Below are positions 53,220 through 60,563 of a stretch of 64,000 bases of DNA, in pieces. Both the position numbers and the translations under genes were made by a program. The DNA is from JAVWHP01 sp036639955 (GTDB taxonomy: Bacteria > Bacillota_I > Bacilli_A > Erysipelotrichales > Erysipelotrichaceae), in assembly GCA_036639955.1 (NCBI GenBank), contig JAVWHP010000002.1, positions 1-64,000 on the forward strand, in the 5' to 3' direction. Position 1 is the first letter of the stretch, and every line of letters starts with the position of its first letter. The notes beneath the pieces are model-generated. The model ran no database searches. It worked only from the letters and a program-made list of their open reading frames with translations, and was not told the origin of the DNA.

Positions 53220-53245
53220 AAAAGTAGGAATAAATTCCTACTTTT
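53220..53245. terminator. Bidirectional terminator between thiN and rpmB
   Basis: 11-bp stem AAAAGTAGGAA and TTCCTACTTTT with a TAAA loop, flanked by an A-run and TATT. Confidence 0.88.
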
Positions 53246-53251
53246 ATTAAT

Positions 53252-53443
53252 TTAAATAGCGTTTTTAGCTTTTAAAGTCTTTAAGCTACGAGCAGAAATA
53301 CGAAGTTTTTGAGGCTTTCCATCTACCATTACTTTAACTGTCTGTAAATTTACATTCCATTTTCTACGTGTTGCACGTAATGAATGAGAACGTTTATTTC
53401 CTGACAAAGGTCCTATACCTGATATTTGACAAACTTTTGACAT
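53252..53443 (-). CDS. rpmB: 50S ribosomal protein L28
   Basis: 63 residues from the ATG at 53443, preceded by AAAGGTGG; an in-frame ATG at 53461 overlaps that site. L28 signatures: CQISGIGPLSGNKRSHSL, RRKWNVNLQTVKV, and the C-terminal LRISARSLKTLK. Convergent with thiN, the same arrangement as in Bacillus. Confidence 0.96.
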   Translation of the reverse strand: MSKVCQISGIGPLSGNKRSHSLRATRRKWNVNLQTVKVMVDGKPQKLRISARSLKTLKAKNAI

Positions 53444-53482
53444 ACAGTAACCACCTTTCAATTTATAAACATTTGCTATAAC

Positions 53483-53511
53483 ATTGTATCATTATTTTAT
53501 TTTAAATGCAA
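53483..53511 (-). promoter_or_regulatory. Promoter of rpmB
   Basis: On the minus strand: TTGCAT (53506-53511), 17 bases, TACAAT (53483-53488), with extended -10 TG at 53490-53491. Confidence 0.78.
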
Positions 53512-53561
53512 CAGGTTTTTACGCAATAAGTTATAAAAACATAACTCTACGTAGTTAAATT

Positions 53562-53592
53562 AGTTGTAATACAACTTATAATTACTTATAAT
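53562..53592 (+). promoter_or_regulatory. Promoter and palindromic operator of the deacetylase gene
   Basis: TTGTAA (53564-53569), 17 bases, TATAAT (53587-53592). The -35 lies inside the 15-base palindrome AGTTGTAATACAACT (53562-53576), a likely repressor site. No candidate repressor gene is adjacent. Confidence 0.6.
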
Positions 53593-53621
53593 AAGATATA
53601 AAGTGATATAGGAGGTATAAA

Positions 53622-54422
53622 ATGAAAAAGAAAATAATTAAATTTATAATAATTATAGTGACTATAATTATTATAATACCTACAATATATTTATCTATAT
53701 ATGCAATCAATAAATATAATAAAAGAAATGGTATACCAGTACTAGCTTATCATGAAGTAGTAGAAGATAATGAAAAAACAAAATACTATAAAAATAATAT
53801 ATGGGTAATGAATAAAACTCATTTTGAACAACAAATGAAATACTTAGCAGACAATGACTTTTATCCATTAACCATGAAAGAATATAGTGATTGGAAGTTA
53901 AACAAAAAAGAACTGCCAAAGAATAGTATACTAATTACTTTCGATGATGGATTTAAAGCTAATAATCTAATAGTAAAAGATATTTTGAAGAAATATAATA
54001 TGAAAGCTAGTATATTTGTCGAAACAAGTTCCTTAGTTGATAGTGATAACTATGAAGCCGGAACACTACAAAAACTATCAGCTAAGGAACTTGTTAATAA
54101 TGAATGGTTAGAATTCTATACACATTCACATGCAATGCATTTTGAAGATAAGAATGGAACATTACTAGAAACAAGTGATACTAAAACGATAGAAGAAGAT
54201 CTGAAGAAAAGTTCTGAATATGTAGATATTAATTATTTTGCTTACCCATATGGGAAGGGGAGTAAACATGCTACAGAAGCAATGAATAACCTAAATATTA
54301 AATTAGGATTTAATATATCTCAAAATTATCATTCGACGGTAGAGAATGATAATTTTGAGATACCTAGATATGCAATGTTAAGTTTTTATAATATGTTTAT
54401 ATTTAAATATTTTGTAAACTAA
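53622..54422 (+). CDS. Membrane-anchored polysaccharide deacetylase
   Basis: 266 residues; start preceded by ATAGGAGG. One N-terminal membrane anchor (about residues 4-27) and an extracellular NodB domain. VLAYHEVV is the IcaB/PgaB-like start, LITFDDGFKAN carries the catalytic base and metal aspartates, THSHAMH the metal histidines, and FAYPYGKGS a later motif. Likely removes acetyl groups from peptidoglycan or a surface glycan. Its neighbour downstream is a secreted glucosaminidase, consistent with wall remodelling. Two exceptional inverted repeats are encoded in the gene: 22-bp arms (54023-54044 and 54074-54095, one G-U) and 19-bp perfect arms (54316-54334, 54344-54362). Confidence 0.88.
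   Translation: MKKKIIKFIIIIVTIIIIIPTIYLSIYAINKYNKRNGIPVLAYHEVVEDNEKTKYYKNNIWVMNKTHFEQQMKYLADNDFYPLTMKEYSDWKLNKKELPKNSILITFDDGFKANNLIVKDILKKYNMKASIFVETSSLVDSDNYEAGTLQKLSAKELVNNEWLEFYTHSHAMHFEDKNGTLLETSDTKTIEEDLKKSSEYVDINYFAYPYGKGSKHATEAMNNLNIKLGFNISQNYHSTVENDNFEIPRYAMLSFYNMFIFKYFVN
54023..54095 (+). repeat. 22-bp inverted repeat (one G-U) inside the deacetylase gene
   Basis: Arms 54023-54044 and 54074-54095; 21 of 22 positions are Watson-Crick pairs, with one T-G. Core of the left arm: ACAAGTTCCTTAG. Loop 29 bases. Fully coding. Confidence 0.9.
54316..54362 (+). repeat. 19-bp perfect inverted repeat inside the deacetylase gene
   Basis: Left arm TATCTCAAAATTATCATTC, 9-base loop GACGGTAGA, right arm its exact complement. 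It encodes the segment from ISQNYH to NDNFEI near the C-terminus. Confidence 0.93.
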
Positions 54423-54456
54423 AGATACATAAAAACTGTACAAATATGGACTTATT

Positions 54457-54465
54457 TGTTATAAT
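54457..54465 (+). promoter_or_regulatory. Extended -10 promoter of the glucosaminidase gene
   Basis: TGTTATAAT, 25 bases before the start codon; possible weak -35 CTGTAC at 54437. Confidence 0.6.
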
Positions 54466-54490
54466 AAAAGAAAGATTGTGGAGGTATATG

Positions 54491-57091
54491 ATGAATAGAA
54501 AAGTTAAAACTATTGCAGTTATACTTACTGTTTGCTTGTTGTTTAATTTTATACCTGGATTAAAGGGTGATTTTAATACGCTTAATGCAGCAGAAGAATA
54601 TGTACTTGATGAAACAGTATACGATAAAATAAGTGAAGGATTAGATGTTTATACTGAAGATAGTTTAATAGATAAAGTTGCGGCTAATGAAGTTATTGAG
54701 GGGGTTGTGCCAAGTTCAACTCCTGTAGGTGGTGCAATTGGACCACAGATGGGACCTACTAATAATGTTGTTAGAAGTAATAGAGCTAAAGCGCCTACTT
54801 ATAATGTTGTACAAGATGATGAAACTGTAGGTGAATACAATAGTTTTGAAGAAGCAAATAAAGCGATGAATTCACAACCAGTTGGTCCAAATACTAAAAT
54901 GACATTTAGAAATATGACTAAAGCGGTTAGTGTAGGAGTAGTTAATTTTAGAACTAAGTCATCAGGGGCGAATACTAGTTATACAGAAGAACTAACTGGA
55001 TATAGTGGTTATACTAATGGTAGTTATGGAGCAGATGCAGCATTCCTTGGATACAATAATAATGGGACTCAAGTAAGATTTAAAATGGCAGGACTAACAG
55101 GATGGGTAGCAGCTAGTGAAGTTGAAATATTAGATTATAATTCCTCAGCAGTACAATCAGTAAACTTCTACAAAGTTTTAAATAATCGAATATTCCACTT
55201 CATAACTACTGATGTAAGAGGTAAAAATTACGTGACTAGGAATGATATTGGACCGGCACAATCTTATATGAAAAATGGACAGATTATGTATAGTTATGAT
55301 GGGCATTATTTCTATACAAGTTATGCAACAATGATTAATGATTATAAAAGTGATACTTATAAACATTCTATTAACCCAAATAATCCTTATTATAATTATT
55401 TTCAATATATTACACATAGAACAAAAACAAATTTTTCAGCTAATGATATTAACACAATGATTGCAGGTTTTACTAGTGGAACTTCTTCAACAATGAAAAA
55501 TACCGGTAGTGACTTTATAAAACAACAAAATATTTATGGTTCTAATGGAATCTTAATGACTGGAGTAGCTGCTAATGAGAGTGCTTGGGGTACTAGCAAT
55601 TATGCATTAAAAAGAAATAATTTATTTGGTCACTCAGCTTTTGATTCAAGTCCTGATAGTGCTAGTAAGTACCCAACACCAGGCCATAGTATTGCTTATC
55701 ACGCAAGCAAGTTTGTATCACAGGATTATCTTGACTGTAAAGATTATGATGGAAGATACTTTGGTGGTAATCTAGGTGATAAAGCTAGTGGGATGAATGT
55801 TAAATATGCTTCAGACCCTTATTGGGGAGAAAAAGCAGCAGAAATAGGTTGGTATATTGAAAAACAAACAGGTAACCAGAATATTGATGCTTATAAATAT
55901 GCTCTAGGAATTAAAAATAAAAATATAAGTGTTCCAATATATAGTGAACCAAGAAATAATAATAATAGTGCACACCTTTATTCAACACCTAAGAATGGAG
56001 ATTTCCCATTTGTAATATTAGGTAGTTATCATGGACAGTCAATAGGTGGCAATGATATTTGGTATAAAGTTCAAGTAGATACTACAATTAATTCAGCAAG
56101 AACAAAAGTTATACAAGATCTACCAGAATACAATTATGGATATAATTATGGATATATCCATTCAAGTGGTGTAAACTTAGTTAGTGGAAGTGCTAAACCA
56201 ATGACAGACTATACGTTTGAATATGGATCATTAACTAATGTTGGTGGTAAACTTCACATTAAAGGAATGATGTCAATTGATGCAATAAGCAATGCACAAG
56301 CAGTTAATAATACGTATATTATACAATTAGAAAACTTAATTACAGGGAATATAATTCAGCAACCTATAGCAAGAATAACTAATCCTAATGGAAGAAATTC
56401 TAATAGTTGGTTTGAAGGCGATATTGATTTAGCTAAACTTCCACAAGGTGATTATAGAATGCATATTATAGTTAACAATGGTACTAAGAGTGAAACAACT
56501 ATTGTAAGTAATCAATTATATGCACCGCAAGTTACGCAAATAAGTATAGGTAATAAGAATATTACCACAAGAAATGATTTCTTTATTAAATCAAGAGAAT
56601 TACAATTAATAGTAAGAGATGAAGCAATCGGGTCAAAGAGTACTAAAGCAACATTAAATCAATTTGATCAAATAATGAGTATTACGTTTAGTGGAAATAA
56701 CATGAACTTTAAAGGAACATCTATTTCAGTAGGAGCTAATTTAGCTACTAATCAAAATATTAAAAGAACGATAGTATTTGAAGATAAAGCAACCTTTAAG
56801 AAATATCGATTTGATTTAGGAAGTGTTAGTAGTGGACCTTATACACCTAGATTAAAAGTAAGTGACGGTTTAGATAAAACTAGAGGCTGGTATGAGAAGA
56901 GTGTAGATGTTTCAACTTTACCTATAGGTAACTATGCTATATATATAGTTAACGATAATAATGTAAAAGATTATGGTGAATTAGTTGATAAGTTATATAC
57001 TAAGTTCCCAACTTCAACAATAGCAGGTAAGAAGTATACGTTAAATGCCATTAAGGATCAAAGATTTAGAATAGAACTTAGTGTTCAGTAA
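54491..57091 (+). CDS. Secreted N-acetylglucosaminidase (autolysin)
   Basis: 866 residues from the ATG at 54491 (site GTGGAGG six bases upstream); an in-frame ATG at 54446 lies upstream of the -10. Signal peptide at residues 1-33. A first SH3-like wall-binding region (about 70-220), then a glucosaminidase domain (about 320-475) with the catalytic glutamate Glu363 in AANESAWGTSNYALKRNN, a second SH3-like region (about 480-590), and about 270 C-terminal residues of unrecognised beta-rich repeats (two similar halves ending GDYRMHII and GNYAIYIV). Resembles LytD/Atl-type glucosaminidases. Cleaves the glycan strands of peptidoglycan. Confidence 0.88.
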   Translation: MNRKVKTIAVILTVCLLFNFIPGLKGDFNTLNAAEEYVLDETVYDKISEGLDVYTEDSLIDKVAANEVIEGVVPSSTPVGGAIGPQMGPTNNVVRSNRAKAPTYNVVQDDETVGEYNSFEEANKAMNSQPVGPNTKMTFRNMTKAVSVGVVNFRTKSSGANTSYTEELTGYSGYTNGSYGADAAFLGYNNNGTQVRFKMAGLTGWVAASEVEILDYNSSAVQSVNFYKVLNNRIFHFITTDVRGKNYVTRNDIGPAQSYMKNGQIMYSYDGHYFYTSYATMINDYKSDTYKHSINPNNPYYNYFQYITHRTKTNFSANDINTMIAGFTSGTSSTMKNTGSDFIKQQNIYGSNGILMTGVAANESAWGTSNYALKRNNLFGHSAFDSSPDSASKYPTPGHSIAYHASKFVSQDYLDCKDYDGRYFGGNLGDKASGMNVKYASDPYWGEKAAEIGWYIEKQTGNQNIDAYKYALGIKNKNISVPIYSEPRNNNNSAHLYSTPKNGDFPFVILGSYHGQSIGGNDIWYKVQVDTTINSARTKVIQDLPEYNYGYNYGYIHSSGVNLVSGSAKPMTDYTFEYGSLTNVGGKLHIKGMMSIDAISNAQAVNNTYIIQLENLITGNIIQQPIARITNPNGRNSNSWFEGDIDLAKLPQGDYRMHIIVNNGTKSETTIVSNQLYAPQVTQISIGNKNITTRNDFFIKSRELQLIVRDEAIGSKSTKATLNQFDQIMSITFSGNNMNFKGTSISVGANLATNQNIKRTIVFEDKATFKKYRFDLGSVSSGPYTPRLKVSDGLDKTRGWYEKSVDVSTLPIGNYAIYIVNDNNVKDYGELVDKLYTKFPTSTIAGKKYTLNAIKDQRFRIELSVQ

Positions 57092-57115
57092 AAAAACAGA
57101 TAATATCTGTTTTTT
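57091..57115 (+). terminator. Terminator of the glucosaminidase gene
   Basis: 11-bp stem AAAAAACAGAT and ATCTGTTTTTT, loop AAT, starting at the stop codon. Confidence 0.85.
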
Positions 57116-57184
57116 TATTTATATAGAGTGATAACTAACAAGCTATATATAGTTTAAAAAGAATTAGTGGTCAGTTATAATTGA

Positions 57185-57221
57185 AACGGTCTAGTATGCG
57201 TAAAACGCATTCTAGACCGTT
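57185..57221. repeat. Long isolated hairpin of unknown role
   Basis: AACGGTCTAG, a T-T mismatch, ATGCGT, loop AAA, ACGCAT, mismatch, CTAGACCGTT: 16 pairs, unusually GC-rich for the region. No T-tract on either side, so not a typical terminator. Confidence 0.85.
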
Positions 57222-57268
57222 ATAGTGTAACTAAAGAAAATGTTGCTGTTAGCTCTACATATAATAAA

Positions 57269-57288
57269 AAGAACTCCTAGGAGTTCTT
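57269..57288 (-). terminator. Terminator of the PASTA protein gene
   Basis: 20-base perfect palindrome (AAGAACTCCT and its complement); on the minus strand it is followed by TTTATTAT. It lies 22 bases past the stop codon of the minus-strand gene. Confidence 0.75.
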
Positions 57289-57310
57289 AATTGCAAACGT
57301 TGAATAATCT

Positions 57311-59119
57311 TTATTGAACAATCTTTATTGTATATGTTTCACATTGTTTAATTGTTTTACCATTTAAAGCATTTACTGTATCGATGTGAACTTGTCCAGG
57401 TCCACCTTCATTAGAAGCAGATACAACGAAATTAAATTTAACTTTTGGATAATCACTAGCCCAAGCGCTTCTTAGTGAAGCTATCGTTTCATTAGCGGTA
57501 GTTCCGTATAAAGAAGGCTGGATATATAATGTGAAGGTTTGAGATCCTACACAGCCTACAGGTACTGGATCAGGAGTAGGGGCTGGAGCTGTTGAGCCAC
57601 CGCCATTGTTTGGTGGTGTATATTCTCCAGAACTTACATTAATAGTCATTGTAGTGCCCTCAGCAACCTTAGAACCAACGCCTAATGATTGTGATATTAC
57701 ATTTCCTTTAGCTACACTAGATGAATAACTATAAATAATATTACAATCTAACTTAGCAGCGCTAATAATAGTACTAGCTTTATTAGAAGATAATCCTACT
57801 ACATCAGGAACTTCAACCGGCTTACCAAGAGATATAACTAATTCTATACCGCTACCACTCTTAATAACATCTCCAGCTTTAACAGAACAACTAATAATCT
57901 TTCCTTTTTCTATTTTATCTGAAAACTCTTCACTTAACTTAATTGGAATATTGTTCTCCGCAGCCCAAGCACTAATCTTACTAGGCTCAGTTGCATCTAT
58001 CATTTTAAGCTGTCCTTTAGAAGCAACGATTAGTAAATCAAAACCTTCTGAAATCTTTTGATCCTTCTTAACATTAGTTCTAATAACTTTACCTAATTCG
58101 ATAGATTCATGATATTCGTTTTCTATATTCAAATCTAGATGATTAGTTATAGCCCAATTAGTAAGTTCTGAAACACTCATCTTACTAACATCAGGAACAA
58201 CTATTTCTTTTCCCTTAGATATGTATAACGATAAATTAACTTTCTTTTGATCTATCATTGTATCTTTAATAGGATCGGTCTTAATAATATTAAACTTCTT
58301 TATAGTATCTGAGAATTCACGTTTTGTAGTAAATTTAATACCATTTCTTTTTAACCATAACATTGCATCAAAATCTGTTTTATTAGTTAAATCAATCATT
58401 TTAACTGGTTTTAAATCAGCTTCTTTACCTAATGAGAAAGTTAATACTAATTCTTTATTTCTCTTCATTTTACCTTTAAATGATTGTGTTAATAGCATAT
58501 CTCTTTCTGCATCTGAGAACTTATATTCTATAAGAACATTAGATAACTTTAATTCTTTAATTTTAGCAACTACATCATCTACTTTCATTCCAGTAAAATC
58601 TGGAGTAATAACTTCTAAATTAGTATCAGGTCCATTCGATACTGATATCTTTAGTTCTTCTATTTCAGAAACTTTAGTTTCTGGATTAGCACTTTGATAT
58701 ACAATATTGTATTTTTCTATACTATCTGAATATTCTGTAGTTTGTGTTATAGGAACATTGTTCTTATCTCCCCATTCAATAACTTCAGAAACTGAAGCAT
58801 TAACAAAGTCAGGTATTCTTCTTCCATTAAGGTTAAATATCTCTGAAGTATTTAAACTACCTAAACTTGTTAATAATATAGCAGCTACTAGAAATATAGT
58901 ACAAGCTTTTGTTGCTTTATGCTGTTCATTAATTACAGATATAATTGAAACATATATCCCAACTCCAATAATTACAAGAAACAATAACATTGTAATTAAT
59001 GAACTAACAAATGAAGCAGTACCTATACTAAAGACTATAGAAACTATAAATGATGCTAAAGTACATACTGCAGCTATTGCAGCTAGTATGTACACTACTC
59101 TTGTTTTCTTCTTTTCCAT
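57311..59119 (-). CDS. Kinase-less six-PASTA membrane protein
   Basis: 602 residues; start preceded by CAGGTGATAAA. Three membrane segments within residues 9-95 place the rest outside. Six PASTA-like repeats of about 65 residues follow (starting near RIPDFVNAS, VITPDFTGM, VKMIDLTNK, IVVPDVSKM, LKMIDATEP and VEVPDVVGL), several with the typical xGxVI..S....V..G pattern. Then a Gly/Pro-rich linker and a C-terminal domain of about 80 residues with two cysteines (GCVGSQ and KQCETY) that could pair. There is no kinase or penicillin-binding domain. Divergent from ftsA-ftsZ. Probably binds peptidoglycan or muropeptides; function otherwise unknown. Confidence 0.85.
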   Translation of the reverse strand: MEKKKTRVVYILAAIAAVCTLASFIVSIVFSIGTASFVSSLITMLLFLVIIGVGIYVSIISVINEQHKATKACTIFLVAAILLTSLGSLNTSEIFNLNGRRIPDFVNASVSEVIEWGDKNNVPITQTTEYSDSIEKYNIVYQSANPETKVSEIEELKISVSNGPDTNLEVITPDFTGMKVDDVVAKIKELKLSNVLIEYKFSDAERDMLLTQSFKGKMKRNKELVLTFSLGKEADLKPVKMIDLTNKTDFDAMLWLKRNGIKFTTKREFSDTIKKFNIIKTDPIKDTMIDQKKVNLSLYISKGKEIVVPDVSKMSVSELTNWAITNHLDLNIENEYHESIELGKVIRTNVKKDQKISEGFDLLIVASKGQLKMIDATEPSKISAWAAENNIPIKLSEEFSDKIEKGKIISCSVKAGDVIKSGSGIELVISLGKPVEVPDVVGLSSNKASTIISAAKLDCNIIYSYSSSVAKGNVISQSLGVGSKVAEGTTMTINVSSGEYTPPNNGGGSTAPAPTPDPVPVGCVGSQTFTLYIQPSLYGTTANETIASLRSAWASDYPKVKFNFVVSASNEGGPGQVHIDTVNALNGKTIKQCETYTIKIVQ

Positions 59120-59135
59120 TTTATCACCTGTATCT

Positions 59136-59141
59136 ATTATA
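59136..59141 (-). promoter_or_regulatory. -10 element of the PASTA protein gene
   Basis: Minus-strand TATAAT, 17 bases upstream of the start codon; -35 weak. Confidence 0.5.
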
Positions 59142-59254
59142 ATATAAAAATGGGTATATTTAAATGAATTTTAAAAGAAATTGTCTTTTAATTTAAATTA
59201 TAGTGTAATTAAGGTAAAAATTAATAAAATAGTGTTTTTTAAATTAAATATTTA

Positions 59255-59263
59255 TGTTATTAT
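59255..59263 (+). promoter_or_regulatory. Extended -10 promoter of ftsA-ftsZ
   Basis: TGTTATTAT, 34 bases before the ftsA start; -35 region is only a T-run. Confidence 0.45.
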
Positions 59264-59296
59264 ATAGGTAAGTAAAACCATGTAAGGGGGTTCCTT

Positions 59297-60547
59297 ATGC
59301 AATCTAAGCAAATATATGCAGCAGTTGAATTAACTGATCATGAAGTTAGACTAGTAATTGGTGAATTTCATGAAACACGTTTTAATATTTTAAGAGTTGA
59401 AAAAGTAAAGTGCAATGGTATAGTAAATAAACTGGTTGTAAATGAACAAGCAGTTGTTGCTTCTGTTGCAAGTGCTATTAACTTAGCAAGCGATTCTTTA
59501 GGTTATAGAATTCGACGTGTGTTGTTAAGTGTACCGAGTTTAAATTTTAAAAGATGTAGTAAAAGAGTAAATGTGTTTATTGAAGCTAATGAAAAGTATG
59601 CAACATTAAAACATGTTCAAATGGGAATTAAGGAAGCCACTTCCTTTAAACCAGATGGTAATTATGTTCTTGTTAATATTGGATGTATTAAATACATTAA
59701 TAATGGAATAACAAGTCGTAAGATGCCTATAGGCGAGATATGTGACTTATTAACGATGGACGTTGATTTGTTATATGCTGATCGTGATGTAGTCTTCTCC
59801 TATGCACGAGTTATTGAAAAAGCAGGATTAGAAATCTTAGATATTTGTATTGATTCATATGCAATCGGTGAAGAAGCCGCTGTATTTGAACAAACAGTAG
59901 ATAAGTTTGTAGTGCTTGTTGATTTAAGTAAGAATGATACAACACTATCATTGTTCTCTCATGGTAAGTTATTGAGTACTGATATTCTTGAACATGGTTA
60001 TAACGATTGGTTGAAGCCGTTAGAAGAAAAGTTTAAATTAAGTGAAGATACTTCTTTTAGACTAGTATGTAATAATGCAACATTGGTACCTGAAGAGTAT
60101 AATGATTCTATTATATATATCTATGCTGAGAATAAAATTCAGAAGCAAATTACTAATAGAGAATTGAATGAAACTATCGATTCATCTGTTATTGATTGGA
60201 TAGATATGGTAAACTCTAGTTGTGAACCAATCGTTGAAAAAGGTACTGTACGTTACATTGTAACAGGTGAAGGTATGGAAATTCATGGATTGGAAAACAT
60301 TATAAGTAAGTTTAATTCAGAAGCACTAGTATATGTTCCTCAAACATTAGGTGGTAGAAACTGTTCACTTGTTACATGTTTAGGATTATTCTATGCATGG
60401 AAAAGCAAGATTGATGTCTACCATGATGAAAGAATAAGTGCTGATTTAAGAGAAGTCGATGCAGCAATTAATGCTGAACACGGTAAGTTAGATACTGAAC
60501 ACGGATTCACAAAAAAATTGAAAAATATTTTATTAAACGATAAATAG
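59297..60547 (+). CDS. ftsA: Cell-division protein FtsA
   Basis: 416 residues; start preceded by AAGGGGG. Actin-like protein that tethers FtsZ to the membrane. Phosphate-1-like start AAVELTDHEVRLVIGEF, the 1C domain region (RRVLLSVPSLNFK), phosphate-2 LVDLSKNDTTLSLF, adenosine motif IVTGEGMEIHGLENI, and a C-terminal amphipathic helix (FTKKLKNIL) serving as membrane anchor. Quite divergent: the usual GxGxT-type phosphate loops are altered, so nucleotide binding may differ. 16 bases before ftsZ. Confidence 0.88.
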   Translation: MQSKQIYAAVELTDHEVRLVIGEFHETRFNILRVEKVKCNGIVNKLVVNEQAVVASVASAINLASDSLGYRIRRVLLSVPSLNFKRCSKRVNVFIEANEKYATLKHVQMGIKEATSFKPDGNYVLVNIGCIKYINNGITSRKMPIGEICDLLTMDVDLLYADRDVVFSYARVIEKAGLEILDICIDSYAIGEEAAVFEQTVDKFVVLVDLSKNDTTLSLFSHGKLLSTDILEHGYNDWLKPLEEKFKLSEDTSFRLVCNNATLVPEEYNDSIIYIYAENKIQKQITNRELNETIDSSVIDWIDMVNSSCEPIVEKGTVRYIVTGEGMEIHGLENIISKFNSEALVYVPQTLGGRNCSLVTCLGLFYAWKSKIDVYHDERISADLREVDAAINAEHGKLDTEHGFTKKLKNILLNDK

Positions 60548-60563
60548 GAAGAGAGGATTTACA

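Noticed and set aside
2854..54362. Intragenic inverted repeats as copies of one mobile palindromic element
   Set aside because: Arms differ in sequence, length and loop; no shared core or target duplication is seen.
54446..54490. Upstream in-frame start for the glucosaminidase
   Set aside because: It precedes the predicted -10 (54460) and would bury the signal peptide; the ATG at 54491 has GTGGAGG.
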